A stretch of 64,000 nt of DNA from Streptomyces pseudovenezuelae (GTDB lineage Bacteria > Actinomycetota > Actinomycetes > Streptomycetales > Streptomycetaceae), in NCBI RefSeq assembly GCF_001513955.1, contig NZ_KQ948153.1, forward strand, positions 286,575 through 350,574. The letters are read 5' to 3'. Position 1 is the first letter of the stretch. Every line of letters starts with the position of its first letter. The notes below the pieces were generated by a model, which saw nothing but the letters and a program-made list of their open reading frames with translations, had not been told where the DNA came from and searched no databases. The translations under genes and the position numbers were made by a program. Positions 8,264 through 15,690 of this stretch are shown here, in pieces.

Positions 8264-11200
8264 ATGAGCCTGCACGGTCTGCTCGACGCCGTCGTCAAGG
8301 ACCCCGCCCTCGCGGAAGCGATCACGGCGGCCCAGGACGGCAACCGCATGCACGTCGACCTGGTCGGCCCCCCGGCGGCCCGCCCCTTCGCGATCGCCGC
8401 CCTCGCGCGTGAGGCCGGCCGTCCCGTGCTCGCCGTGACGGCGACGGGCCGTGAGGCGGAGGACCTGGCCGCCGCCCTGCGCTCCCTGCTCCCCTCGGAG
8501 GGGGTCGTGGAGTACCCCTCCTGGGAGACCCTCCCGCACGAGCGACTCAGCCCCCGCTCCGACACCGTCGGCCGCCGCCTCGCCGTCCTGCGCCGCCTGT
8601 CCCACCCGCGCCCCGACGACCCCGAGACCGGCCCGGTCTCCGTCGTCGTCGCGCCCGTGCGTTCCGTGCTCCAGCCGCAGGTCAAGGGCCTCGGCGACCT
8701 GGAACCGGTGGCGCTGCGCACGGGCCGGACCGCGGACCTGAACACGATCGTGGAGGCCCTCGCAGCGGCCGCGTACGCGCGCGTGGAGCTCGTCGAGAAG
8801 CGCGGCGAGTTCGCCGTCCGCGGCGGCATCCTCGACGTCTTCCCGCCCACCGAGGAACACCCCCTGCGCGTCGAGTTCTGGGGCGACGACATCGAGGAGA
8901 TCCGTTACTTCAAGGTCGCCGACCAGCGCTCCCTGGAGGTCGCCGAGCACGGCCTGTGGGCCCCGCCCTGCCGCGAACTGCTCCTGACCGACGACGTACG
9001 GGCGCGGGCGCGTGCCCTCGCCGAACAGCACCCGGAGCTCGGCGACCTGCTCGGCAGGATCGCCGAGGGGATCGCCGTGGAGGGCATGGAGTCCCTGGCC
9101 CCGGTCCTCGTCGACGACATGGAACTGCTGATCGACGTGCTGCCCAAGGGCGCCATGGCCGTCGTGTGCGATCCGGAGCGGGTCCGCACGCGCGCCTCCG
9201 ACCTCGTGGCCACCTCGCAGGAGTTCCTCCAGGCCTCCTGGGCGGCCACCGCGGGCGGCGGGGAAGCGCCCATCGACGTCGACGCGGCCTCTCTGTGGTC
9301 CATCGCCGACGTCCGCGACCGGGCGCGCGAGCTGGACATGATGTGGTGGTCCGTGTCGCCGTTCGCGGCGGACCTCGAACTGGAGGCCGACACCCTCAAG
9401 CTCGGCATGCACGCGCCCGAGACCTACCGCGGCGACACCGCCAAGGCGCTCGCCGACACCAAGGGCTGGCTCGCCGACGGCTGGCGCGCGGTCTTCGTGA
9501 CCGAGGCGCACGGCCCCGCCGCCCGTACCGTCGAGGTGCTCGGCGGCGAGGGCATCGCAGCCCGCCTCGACGCCGAGCTCGCGTCCCTGAGCCCGTCCGT
9601 CGTGCACGTGGCGTGCGGCTCGATCGAGTACGGCTTCGTGGACCCGGCGCTCAGACTCGCGGTCCTGACCGAGACCGACCTGACCGGGCAGAAGGCGGCC
9701 GGCAAGGACGGCGCCCGGATGCCCGCCCGGCGCCGCAAGACGATCGACCCGCTCACCCTGGAGGCGGGCGACTACATCGTCCACGAACAGCACGGCGTGG
9801 GCCGCTACATCGAGATGGTCCAGCGCACCGTGCAGGGCGCCACCCGCGAGTACCTCGTCGTCGAGTACGCCCCCGCCAAGCGCGGCCAGCCCGGCGACCG
9901 GCTCTACATCCCCACCGACCAGCTGGAGCAGATCACCAAGTACGTCGGCGGCGAGGCGCCCACCCTGCACCGGCTCGGCGGCGCCGACTGGACCAAGACC
10001 AAGGCGCGCGCGAAGAAGGCCGTCAAGGAGATCGCCGCCGACCTGATCAAGCTGTACAGCGCGCGGATGGCGGCCCCCGGGCACACCTTCGGCCCGGACA
10101 CCCCCTGGCAGCGGGAGCTGGAGGACGCCTTCCCGTACGCGGAGACGCCCGACCAGCTCACCACCATCGCCGAGGTCAAGGAGGACATGGAGAAGTCGGT
10201 CCCCATGGACCGCCTGGTCTGCGGCGACGTCGGTTACGGCAAGACGGAGATCGCGGTCAGGGCCGCCTTCAAGGCCGTCCAGGACGGCAAGCAGGTCGCC
10301 GTCCTCGTCCCGACGACCCTGCTGGTGCAGCAGCACTTCGGGACGTTCAGCGAGCGGTACTCGCAGTTCCCGGTCGTCGTGAAGGCGCTCAGCCGCTTCC
10401 AGACCGACACCGAGGCGAAGGCCGTCCTGGAGGGCCTGCGCGAGGGCTCGGTGGACGTCGTCATCGGCACCCACCGGCTGTTCTCCTCGGAGACCAAGTT
10501 CAAGGACCTCGGCCTGGTCATCGTCGACGAGGAGCAGCGCTTCGGCGTCGAGCACAAGGAACAGCTGAAGAAGCTCCGCGCCAACGTGGACGTGCTGACC
10601 ATGTCCGCCACCCCGATCCCGCGCACCCTGGAGATGGCGGTCACCGGCATCCGCGAGATGTCGACGATCACCACGCCCCCGGAGGAGCGCCACCCGGTGC
10701 TCACCTTCGTCGGGCCGTACGAGGAGAAGCAGATCGGCGCGGCCATCCGCCGTGAACTGCTGCGCGAGGGCCAGGTCTTCTACATCCACAACCGGGTCGA
10801 GTCCATCGACCGGGCGGCCGCGCGGCTGCGCGAGATCGTCCCCGAGGCGCGCATCGCCACCGCCCACGGCCAGATGTCGGAGCAGGCTCTCGAACAGGTC
10901 GTCGTCGACTTCTGGGAGAAGAAGTTCGACGTGCTCGTGTCGACCACGATCGTCGAGTCGGGCATCGACATCTCCAACGCGAACACGCTGATCGTGGAGC
11001 GCGGCGACAACTTCGGCCTGTCCCAGCTGCACCAGCTGCGCGGCCGGGTGGGCCGTGGCCGCGAGCGGGGCTACGCGTACTTCCTGTACCCCCCGGAGAA
11101 GCCGCTGACGGAGACGGCGCACGAACGCCTGGCGACGATCGCCCAGCACACCGAGATGGGCGCGGGCATGTACGTCGCGATGAAGGACCTGGAGATCCGC

Positions 11201-11794
11201 GGCGCGGGAAACCTCCTCGGCGGCGAGCAGTCCGGGCACATCGCGGGCGTCGGCTTCGACCTGTACGTCCGCATGGTCGGCGAGGCCGTCGCGGACTACC
11301 GGGCCTCCCTGGAGGGCGGGGTCGAGGAGGAGCCGCCGCTGGAGGTCAAGATCGAGCTCCCGGTCGACGCGCACGTCCCGCACGACTACGCGCCGGGCGA
11401 GCGGCTGCGCCTGCAGGCGTACCGGGCGATCGCCTCGGTGAACACCGAGGAGGACGTGAAGGCCGTACGCGAGGAACTCGTCGACCGCTACGGCAAGTTG
11501 CCCGAGCCGGTGGAGAACCTGCTGCTGGTGGCGGGCCTTCGGATGCTCGCTCGCGCGTGCGGTGTCGGCGAGATCGTCCTCCAGGGCACCAACATCCGCT
11601 TCGCACCGGTGGAGTTGCGGGAGTCGCAGGAGCTGCGGCTCAAGCGCCTGTACCCGGGCACCGTCATCAAGCCGGCCGCGCACCAGGTGCTGGTGCCGCG
11701 CCCGAAGACGGCGAAGGTGGGCGGGAAGCCGCTGGTCGGGCGGGAGTTGCTGGGTTGGGTGGGAGAGTTCCTCACGTCGATCCTGGGGTCGTGA
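8264..11794 (+). CDS. mfd: transcription-repair coupling factor Mfd
   Basis: A 1176 aa ATP-dependent translocase that removes RNA polymerase stalled at DNA lesions and recruits UvrA. The layout is a UvrB-like N-terminal domain 1 (VEYPSWETLPHE), the RNA-polymerase interaction domain around ETGDYIVHEQHGVGRY-like residues (LEAGDYIVHEQHGVGRY here), and superfamily-2 helicase motifs. Walker A GDVGYGKT is at 655-661 and the DEEQ box at 755-758, followed by TATPIPRTLEMA-type motif III and QLRGRVGR. A TRCF C-terminal domain ends the protein. I chose the ATG at 8264 because MSLHGLLDAV is the family N-terminus; an in-frame TTG 14 codons upstream is less likely. The upstream 302 bp carries the DnaA-box-like cluster. 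Confidence 0.97.
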   Translation: MSLHGLLDAVVKDPALAEAITAAQDGNRMHVDLVGPPAARPFAIAALAREAGRPVLAVTATGREAEDLAAALRSLLPSEGVVEYPSWETLPHERLSPRSDTVGRRLAVLRRLSHPRPDDPETGPVSVVVAPVRSVLQPQVKGLGDLEPVALRTGRTADLNTIVEALAAAAYARVELVEKRGEFAVRGGILDVFPPTEEHPLRVEFWGDDIEEIRYFKVADQRSLEVAEHGLWAPPCRELLLTDDVRARARALAEQHPELGDLLGRIAEGIAVEGMESLAPVLVDDMELLIDVLPKGAMAVVCDPERVRTRASDLVATSQEFLQASWAATAGGGEAPIDVDAASLWSIADVRDRARELDMMWWSVSPFAADLELEADTLKLGMHAPETYRGDTAKALADTKGWLADGWRAVFVTEAHGPAARTVEVLGGEGIAARLDAELASLSPSVVHVACGSIEYGFVDPALRLAVLTETDLTGQKAAGKDGARMPARRRKTIDPLTLEAGDYIVHEQHGVGRYIEMVQRTVQGATREYLVVEYAPAKRGQPGDRLYIPTDQLEQITKYVGGEAPTLHRLGGADWTKTKARAKKAVKEIAADLIKLYSARMAAPGHTFGPDTPWQRELEDAFPYAETPDQLTTIAEVKEDMEKSVPMDRLVCGDVGYGKTEIAVRAAFKAVQDGKQVAVLVPTTLLVQQHFGTFSERYSQFPVVVKALSRFQTDTEAKAVLEGLREGSVDVVIGTHRLFSSETKFKDLGLVIVDEEQRFGVEHKEQLKKLRANVDVLTMSATPIPRTLEMAVTGIREMSTITTPPEERHPVLTFVGPYEEKQIGAAIRRELLREGQVFYIHNRVESIDRAAARLREIVPEARIATAHGQMSEQALEQVVVDFWEKKFDVLVSTTIVESGIDISNANTLIVERGDNFGLSQLHQLRGRVGRGRERGYAYFLYPPEKPLTETAHERLATIAQHTEMGAGMYVAMKDLEIRGAGNLLGGEQSGHIAGVGFDLYVRMVGEAVADYRASLEGGVEEEPPLEVKIELPVDAHVPHDYAPGERLRLQAYRAIASVNTEEDVKAVREELVDRYGKLPEPVENLLLVAGLRMLARACGVGEIVLQGTNIRFAPVELRESQELRLKRLYPGTVIKPAAHQVLVPRPKTAKVGGKPLVGRELLGWVGEFLTSILGS

Positions 11795-12411
11795 CGCGTT
11801 TGCTGCCCGGACGACTCCCCCTCGCGGAACAACTCGACGCGTTCCGTGCCACGCTCGGCCGGAACGAGATCCTGACCGAGGTGATGGCCAGGACCGCGAC
11901 GCTGGACCTGCCGGGCTGGTACGTGACGGCGGGCTGCCTGTTCCAGACCGTGTGGAACGTGGTCACCGGCAGACCCGCGACCCAGGGCATCAAGGACTAC
12001 GACGTCTTCTACTTCGACGACACCGATCTCTCCTGGGAGGCCGAGGACGCCGTCATCAAGGCGGGCCAGGAGCTGTTCGGCGATCTGCGGGCCGAGGTGG
12101 AGATCCGCAACGAGGCCAGGGTGCACCTCTGGTACGAGCGGAAGTTCGGGGTGCCCTGCCCGCCGCACGACTCCACCGAGTCCGCCATCGACCGCTTCGC
12201 CGCGACCACGTGCTGCCTGGGCGTACGGCCGGAGCCTGGCGGACAGTGGCGGGTCTACGCGCCCCACGGGCTGTCCGACGTGTTCAACCTCGTCGTCCGC
12301 CCCAACCCGGTGCTCGCTCCGCGGGCGGTCTACGAGGCCAAGGCCGCGCGCTGGAAGGAGGAATGGCCGCAGCTCACGGTGCTGCCGTGGCCGGCCGACC
12401 CGTCGGCGTGA
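11791..12411 (+). CDS. nucleotidyltransferase-like protein (COG3575 / DUF925 type)
   Basis: A 206 aa protein starting at a GTG that overlaps the mfd stop (GTGA, 11791-11794), so it is coupled to mfd. GNQ-like and DYDVFYFDDTDLSWEAED (residues about 69-86) match the acidic metal-binding core seen in the COG3575 nucleotidyltransferase-like family, followed by VEIRNEARVHLWYERKFG and a conserved TTCCLGVR segment. The family has no firmly established reaction; nucleotidyl transfer is inferred from the fold class. Longer in-frame upstream starts lie inside mfd and are rejected. Confidence 0.75.
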   Translation: MTRLLPGRLPLAEQLDAFRATLGRNEILTEVMARTATLDLPGWYVTAGCLFQTVWNVVTGRPATQGIKDYDVFYFDDTDLSWEAEDAVIKAGQELFGDLRAEVEIRNEARVHLWYERKFGVPCPPHDSTESAIDRFAATTCCLGVRPEPGGQWRVYAPHGLSDVFNLVVRPNPVLAPRAVYEAKAARWKEEWPQLTVLPWPADPSA

Positions 12412-12447
12412 CCCCCGCCGAGCCTGTATGAACCCGGGAAGCGCGAA

Positions 12448-12478
12448 GCCGCCCGCGCGAGGGAGCTGCGCGGGCGGC
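12448..12478. terminator. bidirectional hairpin terminator
   Basis: A perfect 11 bp GCCGCCCGCGC / GCGCGGGCGGC stem with a 9-base loop sits between the convergent nucleotidyltransferase-like gene and the small antitoxin-like gene and can serve both. Confidence 0.8.
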
Positions 12479-12501
12479 GCCGGCGTGAGGTGGGGGAGCC
12501 G

Positions 12502-12687
12502 TTACGGCTGTTCGGGCCTGTCGCGATCCATGCCGAGCGACCCTTCGATCTTCTGCTGCGCGTCGTCGACCTGGCTCTCGTACTTGTTGCCCGTCCTGTC
12601 GTTGGCCTTCCGTTCCGCCATGTCGGACATGTCCTTGGCCTTGTCCTGCATCTGGCGGTTGCTCTTGAACCTGTCGAAGATGCCCAT
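12502..12687 (-). CDS. small charged protein, MT0933/Rv0909-type antitoxin family
   Basis: A 61 aa hydrophilic helical protein starting MGIFDRFK, rich in Lys, Asp, Met and Gln, with a KAKDMSDMAERKANDRTG-like centre. This matches my memory of the MT0933-like antitoxin family of actinobacteria. I chose the ATG at 12687 because it follows GGAAGGAGCTCTGG; an in-frame start 21 codons upstream lacks such a site. No toxin gene is adjacent, so if the family assignment holds it is an orphan. A stress-related helical protein of the CsbD type is the alternative. Confidence 0.7.
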   Translation of the reverse strand: MGIFDRFKSNRQMQDKAKDMSDMAERKANDRTGNKYESQVDDAQQKIEGSLGMDRDRPEQP

Positions 12688-12878
12688 CCAGAGCTCCTTC
12701 CAGAAACGACTCAGCAACGACGATACGGCCGATATGCCGGCAATGCCCACTTGGGCCGGTTGTGGTCTGGACCTCTTGAATGACGCAGTGCGCCCGCTCG
12801 CTACGGTGTGCGAGACCTCGTACGAGGGAAGGCGCTCCCTGCGGGGACGGACCGGGTTCTAGGGGAGGGGCGCACGTG

Positions 12879-13601
12879 ATGCGTCTGAGGGGCGGGGCCG
12901 CGGCCGCCGTCGTGCTGGTGTTCGCCGTGGCCGGGTGCAAGGCGGACACGACCACGGGGTCCGGCGGGCCCGAGGAGACCGGGGGCGCGGTCGGTTCGGG
13001 CGCGGCGCTCACCGCCGCCGAGTCGCTCACCGTGAAGGGGCGGGCGCCCAAGACGGGGTACGAGCGGGAGAGGTTCGGCACCGCGTGGGCGGACACCGAC
13101 TCCAACGACTGCGACACCCGCGACGACATACTCAAACGTGACCTGGAGGACGTGAAGTTCAGCGGCGGCCACTGCAAGGTGTCCTACGGCGTGCTCGAGT
13201 CGGACCCGTACTCGGGCAAGGACGTCACCTACCGGCGCGGGCGCAGTCAGGTCGACATCGACCACGTGGTCGCGCTCTCCGACGCCTGGCAGAAGGGTGC
13301 CAAGTACTGGGACGCCGGCAAGCGGATAGCCCTGGCCAACGACCCCCTCAACCTCCTCGCCGTCGACGCGAGCACCAACCGTTCCAAGGGGGACGGTGAC
13401 ACGGCGACCTGGCTGCCGCCGAACAAGGCGTACCGGTGCACCTATGTGGCCGCCCAGGTCGCGGTGAAGAAGAAGTACGCCCTGTGGGTCACGGCCGCCG
13501 AGAAGTCCGCGATGAAGAAGGTCCTGTCCGGCTGTCCCGGCCAGAAGCTCCCGGTGGGCGGCAATCCGACGGCGGCACCGCCGCGGTTCCACGCGGACTG
13601 A
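12879..13601 (+). CDS. secreted lipoprotein with HNH endonuclease domain (DUF1524/GmrSD C-terminal type)
   Basis: A 240 aa protein. The N-terminus is a lipoprotein signal (hydrophobic VVLVFAVAG followed by C20). The C-terminal half carries the DUF1524 HNH core: QVDIDHVVALSDAWQKGA, then NDPLNLLAVDASTNRSKGDGD and a later WLPPNKAYRCTY segment, with a DH pair and the Asn/His positions of the nuclease family. It is probably an extracellular, membrane-anchored nuclease, perhaps for nutrient scavenging or processing exogenous DNA. A GTG three bases upstream is an equally possible start. The ribosome site is AGGGGAGGGG. Confidence 0.82.
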   Translation: MRLRGGAAAAVVLVFAVAGCKADTTTGSGGPEETGGAVGSGAALTAAESLTVKGRAPKTGYERERFGTAWADTDSNDCDTRDDILKRDLEDVKFSGGHCKVSYGVLESDPYSGKDVTYRRGRSQVDIDHVVALSDAWQKGAKYWDAGKRIALANDPLNLLAVDASTNRSKGDGDTATWLPPNKAYRCTYVAAQVAVKKKYALWVTAAEKSAMKKVLSGCPGQKLPVGGNPTAAPPRFHAD

Positions 13602-13672
13602 GGGTCCGCGCGGTCTCGTGACGGGCGGGAAATGCGCTTTTCCACGGGCGGGCCCGCGCCTACGGTGATCGC

Positions 13673-14416
13673 ATGGAGCTGAAGGTGTCGAGTCTCGCCG
13701 AGCGTCCCGAGATGCGTGAGCGCGTGCTGGGCATGGCCGACAGCTGGCCCGCGTTCGTGACCGAGGACCCGGTGGGCAACGCCCACTACGGACGGATCTC
13801 CGGTGAACTCCCGGAGTACGTCCTGTTCGCCGAGGACGAGCGGGGCGAGGTCGTCGCGCACGCGCACAGCGTCCCCTTCGCCCTCCACGCCGAGGACCGC
13901 GGTGAACTGCCCGCCCGGGGCTGGGACGAGGTGCTGGGGTGGGCCTTCGGCGACCTGCGGCGCGGCGTACGGCCCGACACGGTCAGCGCGATCTCGGTCG
14001 TCGTCGATCCGCGTCTGCAGGGCCACGGCCTGTCCGCCCGGATGCTCTCGGCGATGCGGGAGAACGCCCGTGCCCACGGCTTCCGCGAGGTCGTCGCCCC
14101 CGTCCGCCCCAGCGCCAAGCACCTGGAACCGCACACCCCCATCGAGGAGTACGCCTTTCGCGTACGCCCCGACGGTCTGCCGCACGATCCCTGGCTGCGC
14201 GTCCATGCACGGGCCGGTGCCGAGGTGCACGCCGTGGCGCCCGCCTCCATGACGGTGTCGGGCTCGCTGGAGCAGTGGCGCCGCTGGACCGGACTGCCCT
14301 TCGACACCCGGGGCGATGTCGAGGTGCCGGGGGCGCTGGTGCCGGTGCGGTGCGAGCCGGAGCGCGGGTACGCGGTGTACGTCGAGCCCAACGTGTGGAT
14401 GCGGCACGCCCTTTGA
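13673..14416 (+). CDS. GNAT-family N-acetyltransferase
   Basis: A 247 aa cytoplasmic protein. The GNAT acetyl-CoA core is visible at about residues 103-130: VSAISVVVDPRLQGHGLSARML, a variant of the V-x-x-x-x-RGxG/A loop (here LQGHGLS), followed by a helix (MRENARAHGFREVVAPVRP). The N-terminal part (MADSWPAFVTEDPVGN) and the C-terminal region (HAVAPASMTVSG) match a group of larger actinobacterial GNAT proteins whose substrates are unknown. No signal peptide. It stands alone between the HNH lipoprotein and a convergent lipoprotein. Confidence 0.8.
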   Translation: MELKVSSLAERPEMRERVLGMADSWPAFVTEDPVGNAHYGRISGELPEYVLFAEDERGEVVAHAHSVPFALHAEDRGELPARGWDEVLGWAFGDLRRGVRPDTVSAISVVVDPRLQGHGLSARMLSAMRENARAHGFREVVAPVRPSAKHLEPHTPIEEYAFRVRPDGLPHDPWLRVHARAGAEVHAVAPASMTVSGSLEQWRRWTGLPFDTRGDVEVPGALVPVRCEPERGYAVYVEPNVWMRHAL

Positions 14417-14440
14417 GCGTGCCGCGTCCGTCCCGGTGGT

Positions 14441-15235
14441 TCAGCCGCCCAGGGCGTCGAGGTCCACGATCTCGCCGGACGGCTTCCCCGTCGGCACCGG
14501 CTCGTCGAAGTCGCTGAAGGCGACGGAGCCCTGGTCCGCTCCGGCCGTGCTGTCGATCCGCAGCAGATACGGCTTGCCCTCGGTGGCGACGTACAGCGTG
14601 TAGCGCTCCTTGCCGTCCTTCTCGTGCAAGGTGATCGCCGGCACCCCGTCGACGGTGGCCGCCTTGCCGCGGCTCGCGTCGGAGTCGGCGCCGTCGGCGC
14701 CGTCGAGCACCGTGCCCAGGTCGCAGAAGTCCTCGAACTCCTTGGCGTCCTCGCCCGTCGCCTTCGACTTGGTCCACTTTCCGGCCAGCATGGCGACGGC
14801 CGCGTCGGTGTCCGCCTTCGACTCTCCCTCGCTCTGCTCGCGCAGGAACGCCTCGTCGAACTTCATGTAGACGACGTCACCGGTCTTGATCAGGTCGGCC
14901 TTGCCCTTGCCGCCCATGCCGATGGTGCCGGCGCACTCGCCCTTCTTGTTCAGCAGGACGTCGAGGCTGATGGTCGCGCCGCTCTCGTCGTCGGGGATGT
15001 CGCCCTTCATCCGCAGCGAGGAGGCGCCGGTCGTGGCCTTGGTGGCCTGCCCGGCTATCTCTCCGCCGGTCAGCCCGGCGAAGGCTTCCTTCTTCGCGGC
15101 CGGCGTGCCCGACTCGGCGGATGCGCCGGCCGCGGTCGTGCTGCTGTCGGCCTTGTCCTGGCCCGGCTGGCAGCCGGTGAGTCCTGCGGTGGCCGCGGCG
15201 GCGATGCAGAGGGCGGCGAGTGCGGTACGGCGCAT
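14441..15235 (-). CDS. lipoprotein, LppX/LprAFG-like
   Basis: A 264 aa exported lipoprotein. Signal MRRTALAALCIAAAATAGLTGC ends in a good lipobox (LTGC, C22), followed by a Ser/Ala/Thr-rich linker. The body (KGDIPDDESGATISLDVLLNKKGECAGTIG... DVVYMKFDEAFL... GVPAITLHEKDGKERYTLYVATEGKPYLLRI) has alternating beta-strand character like the LppX/LolA-like fold. Such proteins carry lipids or sit in the envelope; a specific role cannot be read from the sequence. The ATG at 15235 follows AAGGA. Longer in-frame starts on the same strand lack signal character and are rejected. Confidence 0.78.
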   Translation of the reverse strand: MRRTALAALCIAAAATAGLTGCQPGQDKADSSTTAAGASAESGTPAAKKEAFAGLTGGEIAGQATKATTGASSLRMKGDIPDDESGATISLDVLLNKKGECAGTIGMGGKGKADLIKTGDVVYMKFDEAFLREQSEGESKADTDAAVAMLAGKWTKSKATGEDAKEFEDFCDLGTVLDGADGADSDASRGKAATVDGVPAITLHEKDGKERYTLYVATEGKPYLLRIDSTAGADQGSVAFSDFDEPVPTGKPSGEIVDLDALGG

Positions 15236-15306
15236 GGTGAGTCCTTGGTGGGGATGCGGTGAGGTGATGAGGTGCGGGGTGCGGCGCGGGGTGGGGACTG
15301 GCCGGC

Positions 15307-15480
15307 TCAGCCGGCTGAAGAGCCCTTGCCGGTGCCGTCGGAGGTGCCGGTGCTGCCGGTGTTGTCGGAGGTGCCGTCGCCGTCGCCGTCGCCGCCGTCG
15401 GCCCGGGCGTTCGCCGGTGCGACTGCGATGACGGCGACTCCCGCGACGGGGCCCAGCGCGACCTTGCCCTTCACGCCCAT
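15307..15480 (-). CDS. possible small secreted Gly/Asp/Ser-rich peptide
   Basis: A 57 aa frame starting MGVKGKVALGPVAGVAVIAV, preceded by GGAGGGGG. It has a short basic start, a hydrophobic stretch and a PANARA-like cleavage site, followed by a low-complexity tail of repeated GD and GTSD units. It lies upstream of, and in the same direction as, the LppX-like lipoprotein. A 21-codon longer form is open. It resembles many small secreted streptomycete proteins of unknown role; it may be noise. Confidence 0.4.
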   Translation of the reverse strand: MGVKGKVALGPVAGVAVIAVAPANARADGGDGDGDGTSDNTGSTGTSDGTGKGSSAG

Positions 15481-15556
15481 GGCGGTGTCCCCCTCCGACA
15501 CGGCGACCACCGCCAGTCGGCGGTCTCCCGTTCGCTGGGTCAATAAGACCAGAGCC

Positions 15557-15582
15557 TGTGAACCGAGTCAACACAGTTCACA
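15557..15582. promoter_or_regulatory. palindrome upstream of the methylase-like gene
   Basis: TGTGAAC (15557-15563) and its exact complement GTTCACA (15576-15582) are separated by 12 bp, 109 bp before the methylase-like start. A tighter palindrome of the same arms, GTGAAC-gcc-GTTCAC, lies inside the gene at 16165-16179. The arms resemble Rex half-sites but the spacing is wrong for Rex. It may be an operator for the gene's own N-terminal HTH. Confidence 0.4.
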
Positions 15583-15690
15583 AGACCTCTCGTGTACACG
15601 GCCGTGAAGGGGTAGATCTTGCATGCGTCGGTATGCTCGGCGTCACATGGGGCGCAGGGCTGGCGCGGTACGACGAGGGGAGCCGGACGG

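Noticed and set aside
7580..11683. Very long open frame antisense to mfd
   Set aside because: It mirrors the GC-skewed codon positions of mfd on the other strand, has no ribosome site and its product is an Arg/Gly/Val/Asp-rich low-complexity chain.
15557..15582. Rex operator before the methylase-like gene
   Set aside because: The arms match Rex half-sites but the spacing is about 14 rather than 4 bp, which Rex would not accept.
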